Positions 1-8,054 of a stretch of 39,607 nucleotides of DNA are shown one piece after another. This DNA comes from JAZDFP01 sp043801445 (GTDB taxonomy: Bacteria; Planctomycetota; MHYJ01; JACQXL01): contig JAZDMB010000047.1 in the NCBI GenBank assembly GCA_043801445.1, positions 1-39,607 on the forward strand, read 5' to 3'. How positions within the stretch are numbered: position 1 is the first letter of the stretch; every line of letters begins with the position of its first letter. Below the pieces are notes generated by a model. The model saw nothing but the letters and a program-made list of their open reading frames with translations, was not told where the DNA came from and made no database searches. A program made the translations under genes and the position numbers.

Positions 1-1
1 A

Positions 2-1777
2 TTAAAACAGGACGACCTGTATGAAAAATCCATAGCAACCAGAAGTCAAACCCCTTCAAAAGAACTTATAAAACTGAAGGAAACGTTCAACAAGAGAAAG
101 GATGAAAAAAGTCTAAACAATCTTAATAGAGCTGTGTTAGAAGAGTTTTACCCTCAAGCGACTCCGAAACAGAAGAATCTGCCCGGCAAGACTAATAAAC
201 ATATGTTTATAATGATAGTCCTGGCTTGCCTGACTAACATAATTATTGTTTTGGCATTGAGTATCTTGCAGAGTTATTACCTGTCGAAACTGGGCCAGCA
301 GATAATATTTGATATCCGGATGAAGACATTCGGACACCTGCAGGATATGTCTTTGGGATTTTACGACAAACAGCCAGTAGGCCGGCTGATTACCAGGGTG
401 ACAAACGATGTAAATGCCATAGGCGATTTCCTGTCCGTTGCTATGGTCACGGTGGTTAACGACATTTTTATGATTGCCGTATTGGTTGTGGCGATGTTCT
501 GGCTGAACTATAAATTAGCCCTAATTGTCTTATCGGCCGTGCCGATTCTGATTTGCCTGACGCTGGTATTCAAGCCACGGCTGAGGATGCTTTACCGGAC
601 AATGCGCAAAAAACTGGCGCAACTGAACGCCTATCTGGCTGAAAGCATCTCCGGCATAAAGGTAATCCAGGTATTCAACCAGGAATCCAAGACGTATAAT
701 AAATTCTCCGCCATCAATTACGAGCATTTTGACCTCTCGCGCCGGGCAATAGTTTACCAGGCGATTTTTATTCCTTCGGTGGCAATTTTAAGAGGCACGG
801 TCATAGCCCTGATTTTATATTTCGGCGGCGGCCTGGTTCTGGACAAGGTAATTCTTTACGGCGTGGTTTACACCTTCATTGATTATAGCATCAATTTCTT
901 CGGTCCGATTCAGGACCTGACCGACAAATACCTGTTGTTCCAGGGCGCAATGGCTTCGGCCGAACGGATTTTCAAAATACTGGATACACCGTTGGACATC
1001 AAAAACCCGGAACAGCCGCTGAAAATTAAGGAAAAACATGTGGGACACGAGATTGAATTCCAGAACGTCACTTTTGAATACGAGCCGGGCAAGCCGGTGC
1101 TTAAAAATGTATCATTTAAAATCAAGAAAAACGAGAGCATTGCATTAGTCGGGATGACCGGTAGCGGCAAATCCACCATCATCAATCTGCTCTGCCGGTT
1201 TTATGACGTTAATGCCGGAAGAATATTGATAGACGGGGTGGATATCCGCCAGTTGAAGCAGGGAGACCTGCGCCGACAACTGGGTATCGTCCTGCAGGAC
1301 GTCTTCCTTTTCGCCGGCACCATCCACGATAATATATCGCTCTGGGATGAAATAATCACACAGGATAAAGTAAAATATGCCTGTGAGGAAATATTCGCTT
1401 CCACCTTTATTGAAAAATTGCCCCTGAAATACGACAGCCGTATCGGTGAACGCGGAATGACCATCTCAGCCGGACAACGCCAGTTACTTGCTTTCGCTCG
1501 GACAATGGCATTTGACCCTTCTATCATGATATTGGACGAAGCCACCTCATCGGTTGACGTGGAAACCGAATACTACATCCAGCAGGCGATTAATAAGATG
1601 GTCAAAAAGATGACCTCTATCATTATCGCACACCGGTTATCGACTATTCAAAATGTAGACCGCATCTATGTTATTCATAAAGGAGAAATCCGTGAGCAAG
1701 GCACTCATCAGGAGTTATTGGAAAAACACGGCATCTATTATCATCTCTGCAAAATCCAAAGTGACGGATATTTGTAA
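2..1777 (+). CDS. ABC exporter, fused permease-ATPase (MsbA/multidrug type), 5' partial
   Basis: This is a half-transporter: a membrane domain followed by an ATPase domain, expected to work as a homo- or heterodimer exporting lipid, drug or peptide from the inner membrane. The reading frame is open from base 2 with no stop, so the real start lies upstream of the window; the in-frame GTG at 134 sits inside the gene. Hydrophobic segments are encoded near 206-290, 430-580 and 765-900. The ATPase domain shows Walker A GMTGSGKST (1151-1177), a Q-loop (VLQDVF), the signature ISAGQ (1463-1477, replacing LSGGQ), Walker B ILDEATSSVD and the H-loop IIIAHRLST. The stretch before 200 is a long charged linker (KETFNKRKDEK), probably part of an enlarged loop between the missing first helix and the first visible one. 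Family assignment is certain; substrate is unknown. Confidence 0.93.
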   Translation, partial: LKQDDLYEKSIATRSQTPSKELIKLKETFNKRKDEKSLNNLNRAVLEEFYPQATPKQKNLPGKTNKHMFIMIVLACLTNIIIVLALSILQSYYLSKLGQQIIFDIRMKTFGHLQDMSLGFYDKQPVGRLITRVTNDVNAIGDFLSVAMVTVVNDIFMIAVLVVAMFWLNYKLALIVLSAVPILICLTLVFKPRLRMLYRTMRKKLAQLNAYLAESISGIKVIQVFNQESKTYNKFSAINYEHFDLSRRAIVYQAIFIPSVAILRGTVIALILYFGGGLVLDKVILYGVVYTFIDYSINFFGPIQDLTDKYLLFQGAMASAERIFKILDTPLDIKNPEQPLKIKEKHVGHEIEFQNVTFEYEPGKPVLKNVSFKIKKNESIALVGMTGSGKSTIINLLCRFYDVNAGRILIDGVDIRQLKQGDLRRQLGIVLQDVFLFAGTIHDNISLWDEIITQDKVKYACEEIFASTFIEKLPLKYDSRIGERGMTISAGQRQLLAFARTMAFDPSIMILDEATSSVDVETEYYIQQAINKMVKKMTSIIIAHRLSTIQNVDRIYVIHKGEIREQGTHQELLEKHGIYYHLCKIQSDGYL

Positions 1778-1800
1778 TCACAGATAAACACGGATAATTT

Positions 1801-1856
1801 TTATAAGGAGACCATGAAACCAAGAATATTATCTTGGACTCTTGGATTCCTTATAA
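1801..1856. repeat. Dispersed nested inverted repeat, copy 1
   Basis: Outer arms TTATAAGGA (1801-1809) and TCCTTATAA (1848-1856) are perfect inverted repeats. They enclose a second stem, CCAAGA (1820-1825) with TCTTGG (1832-1837). The element is preceded by CACAGATAAACACGGATAA (1779-1797). Related copies lie at 5724-5815 and, as a left half only, near 39125. It sits just after the exporter stop codon and could fold in the transcript, but no T-run follows. Confidence 0.7.
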
Positions 1857-1877
1857 CCCATAAGGGACAAAGTTTTC

Positions 1878-1905
1878 TTGACAGATTATTATCAATATGT
1901 AAATA
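1878..1905 (+). promoter_or_regulatory. Possible sigma-70 promoter of the DUF4139 gene
   Basis: A perfect -35 hexamer TTGACA (1878-1883) is followed after 16 bases by a weak -10, TAAATA. It lies about 80 bases before the start codon at 1984. The -35 is good but the -10 is poor, so this is a low-confidence call. Confidence 0.3.
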
Positions 1906-1983
1906 CGTATTGTATCATTGTATTTTCGAAGCAGGTAATACCTAACTTATTACTTGTTTCTTATTAATTTAAGGAGGTGTAGT

Positions 1984-3771
1984 ATGGTCAGGATAAAGTG
2001 TTTGCTAATAGCGCTATTTATCGGCGTAATGTCTATTGTTATGGATGCCCGTGCAGAGGGTCAAAAAGTGCTGGAGTCTTCTTCAGCAGTTGATAAAGTG
2101 ATGGTTTATTCGGACCGGGCGCTGGTTACGCGTGAAGCCAAACTCGGTAACCTCAGCGCCGGTCTTTATGATGTGGTCATAAAAGAACTGCCTCTGAGAC
2201 TACAGGATGATTCGGTCAGGGTCACCTCAAGCGACCCTAATAATCTCAAAATTATCGGACTGGATATCAAGACCTACCAACTGGAAAAATCGTCTGAGGA
2301 TAAAATCCGTTCTCTTCAGGAACAAATCCAAGAGCTGGAGGATAATATCAGGATAATTAACGACAATCTTACAGTGCTCCAGATAGAAAAGAATTATCTT
2401 AATAATGCCAAGGATACCTTCCTTAAATCAGCGCTTCAGGTGCCTGAGCCAGCCAAGGATACCCAAAAACCAACTGGTCTCCCGCGCCTTTCAATCAAGG
2501 ATTATGACGAGATGCTCAGTTATTATCTTGGCAAGTTAAAAACTAATATTGAATCAATCCGGACAACAGAATTAAAACTCCGTGAGGTGGAAAAGAAGTT
2601 GAATTTTGCAAAGAGTCAATTGCCTCTGCTTGGCGCCAGCCAATCAGCCATTGTCCAAAAGAAATCGGTCAGGGTGAGTGTTGAAGTTCTTAAAGAAAGC
2701 GCTTTCAATCTGGCGCTGTCTTATATCAATTACGGTGTCAGATGGCAGGCAAGCCATGATGTCCGCATCCTTTATGAAACCAAAGAGATGGAGATTACCA
2801 GTTACGGTATGGTCTCCCAGAACAGCGGCGAGGATTGGATGAATGCTGAACTTTCATTCTCCACGGCTCAACCGGCATTGCAAGGCTGGCTGCCTGAATT
2901 GCCGCCGCTCTATGTCAATCTGCCTGTCTATCATACAGGAACATTAAAAGACCAAAATTACCAGGCTCTGGCTTCTAATACAATAGCACAACCGCAACAA
3001 ATCGCACTACGGCGGGAAGTCATGGGTGACCTTAAAACTAAGAGCGATGACAAACCTGCAGATAATTTAGCCAATCAATATTTACCGAGCGATGCATCAA
3101 GTAATTATGGTTCAATGGTATTCCGCACTCCCAAGCGGGTGGATATTGTATCAGACGGCGCTGCGCACCGGACGTCATTGTGGCAGCAGAAGTTTCCGAT
3201 ACGTTTTGAATACATCACCACGCCCAAAATCAGCCCATATGCCTATCTTCGGGCGCTGGGCACCAACAAGATGGCATTCCCAATCCTGCGCGGTAATATC
3301 AATGTCTTTATGGGCAGTGATTTCATCGGCACCTCTCAGACCACAAGCATATTGCCTGATGAGGAATTCGAACTGACCTTAAACGTGGATGACAATATCC
3401 GCGTCACCAGGAAACTGGAGGAAAAAGAGGAAAAAGGTCCCGGCTTTCTCGGCTCTACTAAGAAGGTTACTTATTCGTTTATGATTAAAATAGAAAACTA
3501 TAAAAAAGAGAATGCGATAATCACCATCGTTGACCAAATACCTGTTACCCAGAACAAGGATATCACAGTAGAATTTGATAAATACTCTGATAAACCGATG
3601 GAAGAAGGAAAAGACGGCAAACTCAAATGGAAGTTTGAGCTCAAGCCCAAAGAAATCAAGGAATTAACCTTCTCATTCAGCGTCAATGTGCCTAAAGACA
3701 AGGAGCCGTCATTCTCCAATGCACCGCTCCAGATGCAATCAGAACAACAGTTGCGAATGAAGAAGAAATAG
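1984..3771 (+). CDS. Secreted DUF4139 / mucoidy inhibitor A-like protein
   Basis: This 595-residue protein matches the DUF4140-DUF4139 architecture often named mucoidy inhibitor MuiA; the biochemical role of the family is not established. The start is set at ATG 1984 because AAGGAGGTG (1971-1979) lies just upstream; an in-frame start at 1954 would precede this ribosome site. Residues 1-24 form a signal peptide (hydrophobic stretch ending in DARA). An N-terminal beta region (VDKVMVYSDRALVTREA) is followed by a coiled coil at roughly residues 100-150 and 185-220. The DUF4139 core contains the family-typical segments YGVRWQASHDVRI and NSGEDWMNAELSFSTAQP, and the C-terminus has a beta-rich fold ending in a charged tail. 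It probably acts in the periplasm or outside the cell. It stands alone, with repeats on both sides. Confidence 0.85.
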   Translation: MVRIKCLLIALFIGVMSIVMDARAEGQKVLESSSAVDKVMVYSDRALVTREAKLGNLSAGLYDVVIKELPLRLQDDSVRVTSSDPNNLKIIGLDIKTYQLEKSSEDKIRSLQEQIQELEDNIRIINDNLTVLQIEKNYLNNAKDTFLKSALQVPEPAKDTQKPTGLPRLSIKDYDEMLSYYLGKLKTNIESIRTTELKLREVEKKLNFAKSQLPLLGASQSAIVQKKSVRVSVEVLKESAFNLALSYINYGVRWQASHDVRILYETKEMEITSYGMVSQNSGEDWMNAELSFSTAQPALQGWLPELPPLYVNLPVYHTGTLKDQNYQALASNTIAQPQQIALRREVMGDLKTKSDDKPADNLANQYLPSDASSNYGSMVFRTPKRVDIVSDGAAHRTSLWQQKFPIRFEYITTPKISPYAYLRALGTNKMAFPILRGNINVFMGSDFIGTSQTTSILPDEEFELTLNVDDNIRVTRKLEEKEEKGPGFLGSTKKVTYSFMIKIENYKKENAIITIVDQIPVTQNKDITVEFDKYSDKPMEEGKDGKLKWKFELKPKEIKELTFSFSVNVPKDKEPSFSNAPLQMQSEQQLRMKKK

Positions 3772-3790
3772 ATTAGTTATTAACCGGAAG

Positions 3791-3989
3791 TTGTCATTGC
3801 GAGGAGCGGGATTCCTCGCCTGTCATTGCGAGCCCCAACGGAGCGAAGCAATCCCGATGAAATTCTTCACTTCAATGACACTTCGTGTCGGATTGCCACG
3901 CTCCCGGAGTTTACCCTGAGCGACAAGAGATTGCTTCGCTCCGTTGGGGCTCGCAATGACAAAAAGCGAAGGGGTCGCTCGCAATGACA
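3791..3989. repeat. Palindromic intergenic repeat with 33-bp perfect arms
   Basis: The left arm at 3821-3853 (beginning TGTCATTGCGAGCCCC) is the exact reverse complement of 3929-3961. A partial extra copy of the outer tip lies at 3791-3802 and another at 3976-3989. The 75-base centre carries its own sub-palindromes (ACACTTCGTGT at 3878-3888). Elements beginning GTCATTGCGAG are widespread intergenic repeats in unrelated bacteria. Short open frames on both strands here are products of the palindrome, not genes. Confidence 0.85.
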
Positions 3990-4028
3990 GAATGAAACTT
4001 TTTAGACACTCTGGCAAGAAAGTTATTT

Positions 4029-4886
4029 ATGCCCATACTGGAAACTCAATCTATTACCCGTCGTTTCGGCGACCTGACTGCAGTGGATGCCATGACCATT
4101 TCGGTAAAAACCGGCGAGATATTCGGATTACTCGGTCCTAATGGCGCAGGCAAGACCACTCTAATCAAAATGCTGATTACATTGCTTAACCCTACCTCGG
4201 GTCAGGCACAAGTAGCCGGATTTGATATTATCCGCCAGGCGTCTGATGTCCGGCGCAGTATCGGCTATGTCCCGCAGATGATTTCAACAGACGGCGCCTT
4301 GACCGGCTATGAAAACCTTTTATTCTTTGCTAAATTATACGATATTCCCCGCCGCGAGTGCAAGCCACGCGTCAATGACGCTCTGGAATTTATGGGCTTG
4401 AGCGATGTGGCTGATAAACTGGTGCGTAACTATTCCGGCGGTATGATAAGACGATTAGAAATTGCCCAATCAATGATTCACCGGCCGCGGGTGATGTTCC
4501 TTGACGAACCCACCGTCGGTCTGGACCCAATAGCCCGCCAGGCGGTCTGGCATCACATCCAACAATTGCGCGTTGATTACGGCACCACTATCTTCCTGAC
4601 CACGCACCATATGGACGAAGCCGACCTGCTCTGCGACCGGGTGGCGATTATGCACCTGGGCAAAAAAGTTGCCCTGGGCACGCCGGCTGAACTGAAGGCA
4701 TCAGTTAGACAGTATGAAAGTAATAAGTCTCCGAGTATCTCAAATACTAAAATACTTAATACTTCAATACTGCCTGATGTAACATTGGATGATGTATTCA
4801 TTCATTATGCCAAAAGTGAACTAATTTCAGAAGGAGATTTCCGTGATGTCTCAAGGACCAGACGCACTGCACAACGGCTCGGCTGA
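4029..4886 (+). CDS. ABC transporter ATP-binding protein (DrrA/NodI type)
   Basis: This 285-residue protein is the ATPase of an ABC-2 exporter. Walker A is GPNGAGKT (residues 36-43), the Q-loop is YVPQM, the signature is YSGGM (135-139), Walker B is VMFLDEP (E160 catalytic), and the H-loop is FLTTHHMDEAD. Residue 135 onward matches the DrrA family, in which the motif YSGGM is typical. After the conserved core (about residue 230) the tail is divergent and ends in the DDVFIHY motif common to this family, followed by about 25 residues whose DNA overlaps the start of the permease gene. The start ATG 4029 follows a gene-free palindrome and has no clear ribosome site. It surely pairs with the next gene; the cargo (drug, lipid, polysaccharide) cannot be told from sequence. 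Confidence 0.93.
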   Translation: MPILETQSITRRFGDLTAVDAMTISVKTGEIFGLLGPNGAGKTTLIKMLITLLNPTSGQAQVAGFDIIRQASDVRRSIGYVPQMISTDGALTGYENLLFFAKLYDIPRRECKPRVNDALEFMGLSDVADKLVRNYSGGMIRRLEIAQSMIHRPRVMFLDEPTVGLDPIARQAVWHHIQQLRVDYGTTIFLTTHHMDEADLLCDRVAIMHLGKKVALGTPAELKASVRQYESNKSPSISNTKILNTSILPDVTLDDVFIHYAKSELISEGDFRDVSRTRRTAQRLG

Positions 4887-5700
4887 AGCTAAAATGCCTC
4901 TGCCGCACCGCTCGGATTTATTTGCCGTGATGTCAGAATTCGTAATCAAAAGTATCGTCATTGCCGAAATAGAGATTCATAAACTGCGCCGTGACCCCAC
5001 TGAACTGCTGACGCGCGCAGTCCAGCCGGTTTTATGGCTGGTCGTCTTCGGCAGCGTATTTACCAAAGTCCGGGCTATTCCAACCGGTGATTTGCGCTAT
5101 ATTGATTTTCTGGCTCCGGGCATTCTGGCTCAAAGCGTCCTATTCGTGGCTATCTTTTATGGGATTGCCATCATCTTAGACCGTGAACTGGGCTTGATTC
5201 ACAAATTTATGGTATCGCCTACGCCACGCACCGCGCTGGTTATGGGCAAGGCGCTCTCAGCCGGCATCCGCGGGCTGTGCCAGGCAGTCATCATTTACAT
5301 ACTGGCATTGCTGGTCGGGGTAAAACTGAATTTCCATCCTCTGGCCCTGGCCGGTGTAATGATTATAATATTGCTCGGCGCCATAATCTTTTCCACCTTC
5401 TCGCTGATTATTGCCTGCCTGGTCAAGACGCGTGAACGATTTATGGGTATCGGCCAATTGATGACCATGCCCTTGTTTTTCGCCAGCAATGCCATCTACC
5501 CTATTTCAATGATGCCGGACTGGCTGCAGGTGATTTCGCGTATCAACCCGCTGACCTATGAAGTGGACGCCCTGCGCGCCCTGATGCTCAATAACGGAAC
5601 CAGCACCTACGGCTTGGCACAGGATTTCGGCATCCTGTTTTTGGTAACAATTATTGTAGTAATTATCGGTGGTAAATTGTATCATAAGATACTGATTTAA
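4846..5700 (+). CDS. ABC-2 type transporter permease (DrrB type)
   Basis: This is the inner-membrane partner of the preceding ATPase, about 284 residues with six predicted membrane segments (near residues 50-70, 90-115, 140-165, 170-200, 215-235 and 255-280). The conserved ABC-2 segment FFASNAIYPISMMPDWLQVISRINPLTYEVDALRA is diagnostic of the DrrB family. AAGGAG at 4831-4836 places the start at ATG 4846, nine bases on; an adjacent GTG at 4843 is possible. The gene overlaps the ATPase gene by about 41 bases, so the two are translationally coupled. The N-terminal 25 residues are poorly conserved-looking, perhaps because they share DNA with the upstream gene's tail. Confidence 0.93.
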   Translation: MSQGPDALHNGSAEAKMPLPHRSDLFAVMSEFVIKSIVIAEIEIHKLRRDPTELLTRAVQPVLWLVVFGSVFTKVRAIPTGDLRYIDFLAPGILAQSVLFVAIFYGIAIILDRELGLIHKFMVSPTPRTALVMGKALSAGIRGLCQAVIIYILALLVGVKLNFHPLALAGVMIIILLGAIIFSTFSLIIACLVKTRERFMGIGQLMTMPLFFASNAIYPISMMPDWLQVISRINPLTYEVDALRALMLNNGTSTYGLAQDFGILFLVTIIVVIIGGKLYHKILI

Positions 5701-5723
5701 TTTTAATAGGAAATAATTAACTA

Positions 5724-5815
5724 ACCACAAAGAAATACGGTTTATTTATAAGGAGTCCATGAAAACAGGAAATGTATTAATCCTGGGTTCCTTATAATCC
5801 TTTCGCCTTTGTGGT
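5724..5815. repeat. Dispersed nested inverted repeat, copy 2 (triple hairpin)
   Basis: Three nested stems share one axis: ACCACAAAG (5724-5732) with CTTTGTGGT (5807-5815), TTATAAGGA (5746-5754) with TCCTTATAA (5789-5797), and CAGGA (5766-5770) with TCCTG (5781-5785). The middle stem is the same as that of the copy at 1801-1856. The element lies between the permease stop and the aminopeptidase start, where it could end or separate transcripts, though no T-run follows. Confidence 0.75.
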
Positions 5816-5854
5816 GAATATTAAGAATTGTAACTCAAAATAGAAAGGATTGCT

Positions 5855-6685
5855 ATGAAGAATATGAGACTATATATTTCCGTGGATATGGAAGGCGTGG
5901 CGGGCGTGGTTGAACCTACCCAGACAACTTACAAAGGCAAGGACTACGAAAAGGCGCGCAAGTGGATGACCGCTGAAGTGAATGCCGTGATTGAAACCGC
6001 TATTGATTGCGGTTTTGAAACGATTCTGGTCAATGACTCGCACGGCGATATGTCCAATATCCTGATTGATGATTTAAATCCCAAGGCAACTATTATCTCG
6101 GGCCATCATAAACCGATGGTGATGATGGAAGGCATCGAAAAAGGATTTGATGCCGTAGCATTTGTCGGTTATCACGGCCGGGTAGGCACCCAAGGCGCGG
6201 TCATTGACCACACGATGTGGGGCAGGGTAGTCAACGAATTCCGCATCAATAACCGCTTGTTCGGCGAGACCGGCATCAATGCTCTCATCGCCGGTTATTA
6301 TAAGGTCCCTGTGGTCTTAGTCTGCGGTGATGACAAAACCGTTAAGGAAGCCAGACAGTTTTTAGGACGGGTAGAGACCGTAGCGGTAAAACGTGGAATT
6401 ACGAGGTATTGCGCCGAATCGTTACACCCTGAAGAAGCCCAGCGCCGCATCAAAGAAGCCGCGCAACACGCCTTCAGTAATCTCAAACTATTCAAACCGT
6501 TCGTATTACCAAAACCGCTTAAACTCTGCATCAGGTTTACCAATGGCGGGATGGCGGATGAGGCATCGATTATACCGGGCGTACGCAGATTAGACGCATT
6601 CAACGTAGAATACAAAGCGCAAAATATACTGGAACTCTATAATATGACCTCGGTAATGCTCCAGATGGCAGGTTCGACTCTGTAG
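5855..6685 (+). CDS. M55 family zinc D-aminopeptidase (DppA-like)
   Basis: This 276-residue protein belongs to peptidase family M55, whose characterised member B. subtilis DppA is a decameric zinc D-amino-acid aminopeptidase releasing N-terminal D-residues such as D-Ala. The family's metal and catalytic residues are all visible: D11 and E13 in SVDMEG, H63 in NDSHGDM, H107 in GYHGR, H119 in IDHTMWG and E138 in GETGIN. There is no signal peptide, so it is cytoplasmic. The start ATG 5855 is preceded by AAAGGA at a normal distance. It is not next to a dipeptide permease, unlike dppA. A role in recycling peptidoglycan D-peptides is an inference. Confidence 0.92.
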   Translation: MKNMRLYISVDMEGVAGVVEPTQTTYKGKDYEKARKWMTAEVNAVIETAIDCGFETILVNDSHGDMSNILIDDLNPKATIISGHHKPMVMMEGIEKGFDAVAFVGYHGRVGTQGAVIDHTMWGRVVNEFRINNRLFGETGINALIAGYYKVPVVLVCGDDKTVKEARQFLGRVETVAVKRGITRYCAESLHPEEAQRRIKEAAQHAFSNLKLFKPFVLPKPLKLCIRFTNGGMADEASIIPGVRRLDAFNVEYKAQNILELYNMTSVMLQMAGSTL

Positions 6686-6794
6686 CATTAGAATAGTAAC
6701 ACACCACCCTAAAATAATTGGGACGGAGTTTATCCCACTATTGGCGGGGTTGCAACTCCGTAGGCTAAAGGCACTATTTCCCTCGTAGGACGCT

Positions 6795-6830
6795 TTAATT
6801 ATTTATTCCCCCAGTAAATTCCGTGTTAGC
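6795..6830. repeat. 36-bp dispersed direct repeat, copy A
   Basis: Bases 6795-6830 match 12651-12686 at 32 of 36 positions (shared core TTAATTATTTATT, CCCCAGTAAATT, CGTGT). Both copies lie 50-60 bases beyond the stop codon of a minus-strand gene (thioredoxin here, mannosidase there). Function unknown. The rest of the 6686-6889 gap holds a 7-bp inverted repeat CGGAGTT/AACTCCG and CCCGCtgGGCGGG, with no gene. Confidence 0.6.
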
Positions 6831-6889
6831 CACAGAGATACCCCGCTGGGCGGGACTGTTCCACGATAACCGGATGTTGCTTGCATATA

Positions 6890-7933
6890 TTACTTCGTTT
6901 TCTTCATATTATCCAGTATGCCCTTTATTTTAACCCCTAATTCCGAATCCGGGGCATAACCCAAAGCCTTTTCCAGATTTTCAGTCGTTTTATTTTTATT
7001 ATTGAGTTGCTTAGGGCCATATACTATGGCTATCAGATAATATATTTCCTGAGCAGATTCACCCTGCGGCTTGGACTCGGTAAGTTTATTCAATGCCTTA
7101 AGAGCGCCATTCCAATCTTCTGTTTGAAAATACTTCGCTTTAATCAAATTTAATTTGAGGTCTGTTTCTAATTTATTGCCTTTATCGGAGTCAAGTTGCT
7201 TGACTGTATTCAGATAAAAATCGGTTTTTTCTTTATTCTCCCGGTCATTATAATATTGGGCGAGTTCTGTGGCATATTTTAATTTTAAGCCGTTCGTATT
7301 ATCGGAATCCAGTGAAACAACCTGTTCTTTTATTTCAGGATATCCAAATTCGACTTCCCATTTATTTAATTGGGAGATAACGTTTTCTAAAAGCGGGAGT
7401 CGTTCTTCCGGCCCTGCCTCTTTGGTTTGCTTCAATAAATCATCCCTTTCCTGTTTCCTGACGGTAAACGTTTCTAAATTGGCGAGATATTTTTCCGGAC
7501 CGCCTTCCTGATACCCAGTTTTCGCATAGGGCCTGCCATCAGAATCCAGGACAAAGACAGTGGGGTATCCTGAAATACCGAATTCACGACCTATTTTATT
7601 GTTATATTCTTTTTGTTTCTTGCTGATGATTTCTCCACGCGGGAAATCCAGGACTATCAAAATATATTTTCCGGATGATTCTTTTTTCCATGCTTCGGTG
7701 CTGAAAACCTCTTTGTCGAGACGCTTGCACCACCCGCACCAATCCGAACCGCTGAAATCTATCAGGATATCTAAACCCTTTTCTTTAGCGGTCTTTTTAG
7801 CATCTTCCAATGAAATCATTTTGCTTTCCTTACTTGCCGGCTGCTCTTCTTTGGCTATGACAGACATGACATTAATCCCCATCAACAGTATAATAATCAA
7901 ACCCGTACAAGATATTTTTGCGCTTGTTTTCAT
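6890..7933 (-). CDS. Secreted thioredoxin-fold protein with C-terminal TPR-like helices
   Basis: This 347-residue protein starts with a signal peptide (residues 1-27, cleaved near VIA-K). A thioredoxin domain (about 38-150) carries the active site CGWC (C66, C69) in the context SDWCGWCKRLDKEVF and the cis-proline loop GYPT (P124). This matches the thioredoxin_7/DUF255-like group of periplasmic disulfide proteins. Residues 155-347 are helical with pairs resembling tetratricopeptide repeats (for example DWNGALKALNKL and NLEKALGYAPDS), suggesting partner binding. The start ATG 7933 follows AAAGGAG. Its target is unknown; the large cysteine-containing secreted proteins encoded nearby are candidates, but that is only an inference from proximity. 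Confidence 0.85.
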   Translation of the reverse strand: MKTSAKISCTGLIIILLMGINVMSVIAKEEQPASKESKMISLEDAKKTAKEKGLDILIDFSGSDWCGWCKRLDKEVFSTEAWKKESSGKYILIVLDFPRGEIISKKQKEYNNKIGREFGISGYPTVFVLDSDGRPYAKTGYQEGGPEKYLANLETFTVRKQERDDLLKQTKEAGPEERLPLLENVISQLNKWEVEFGYPEIKEQVVSLDSDNTNGLKLKYATELAQYYNDRENKEKTDFYLNTVKQLDSDKGNKLETDLKLNLIKAKYFQTEDWNGALKALNKLTESKPQGESAQEIYYLIAIVYGPKQLNNKNKTTENLEKALGYAPDSELGVKIKGILDNMKKTK

Positions 7934-8054
7934 TCTATTCTCCTTTCAATTCTTTTATATTTATTTTTCCGGTTTACCATTGGTTGAACCAGTATACCAC
8001 CTACTATCTTTTTTACTTTTTATGACATATGTGTAAAACATATACACTTAATCT

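Noticed and set aside
3823..4141. Small open frames over the palindromic repeat
   Set aside because: They are made by the 33-bp inverted repeat and overlap the real start of the ABC ATPase gene.
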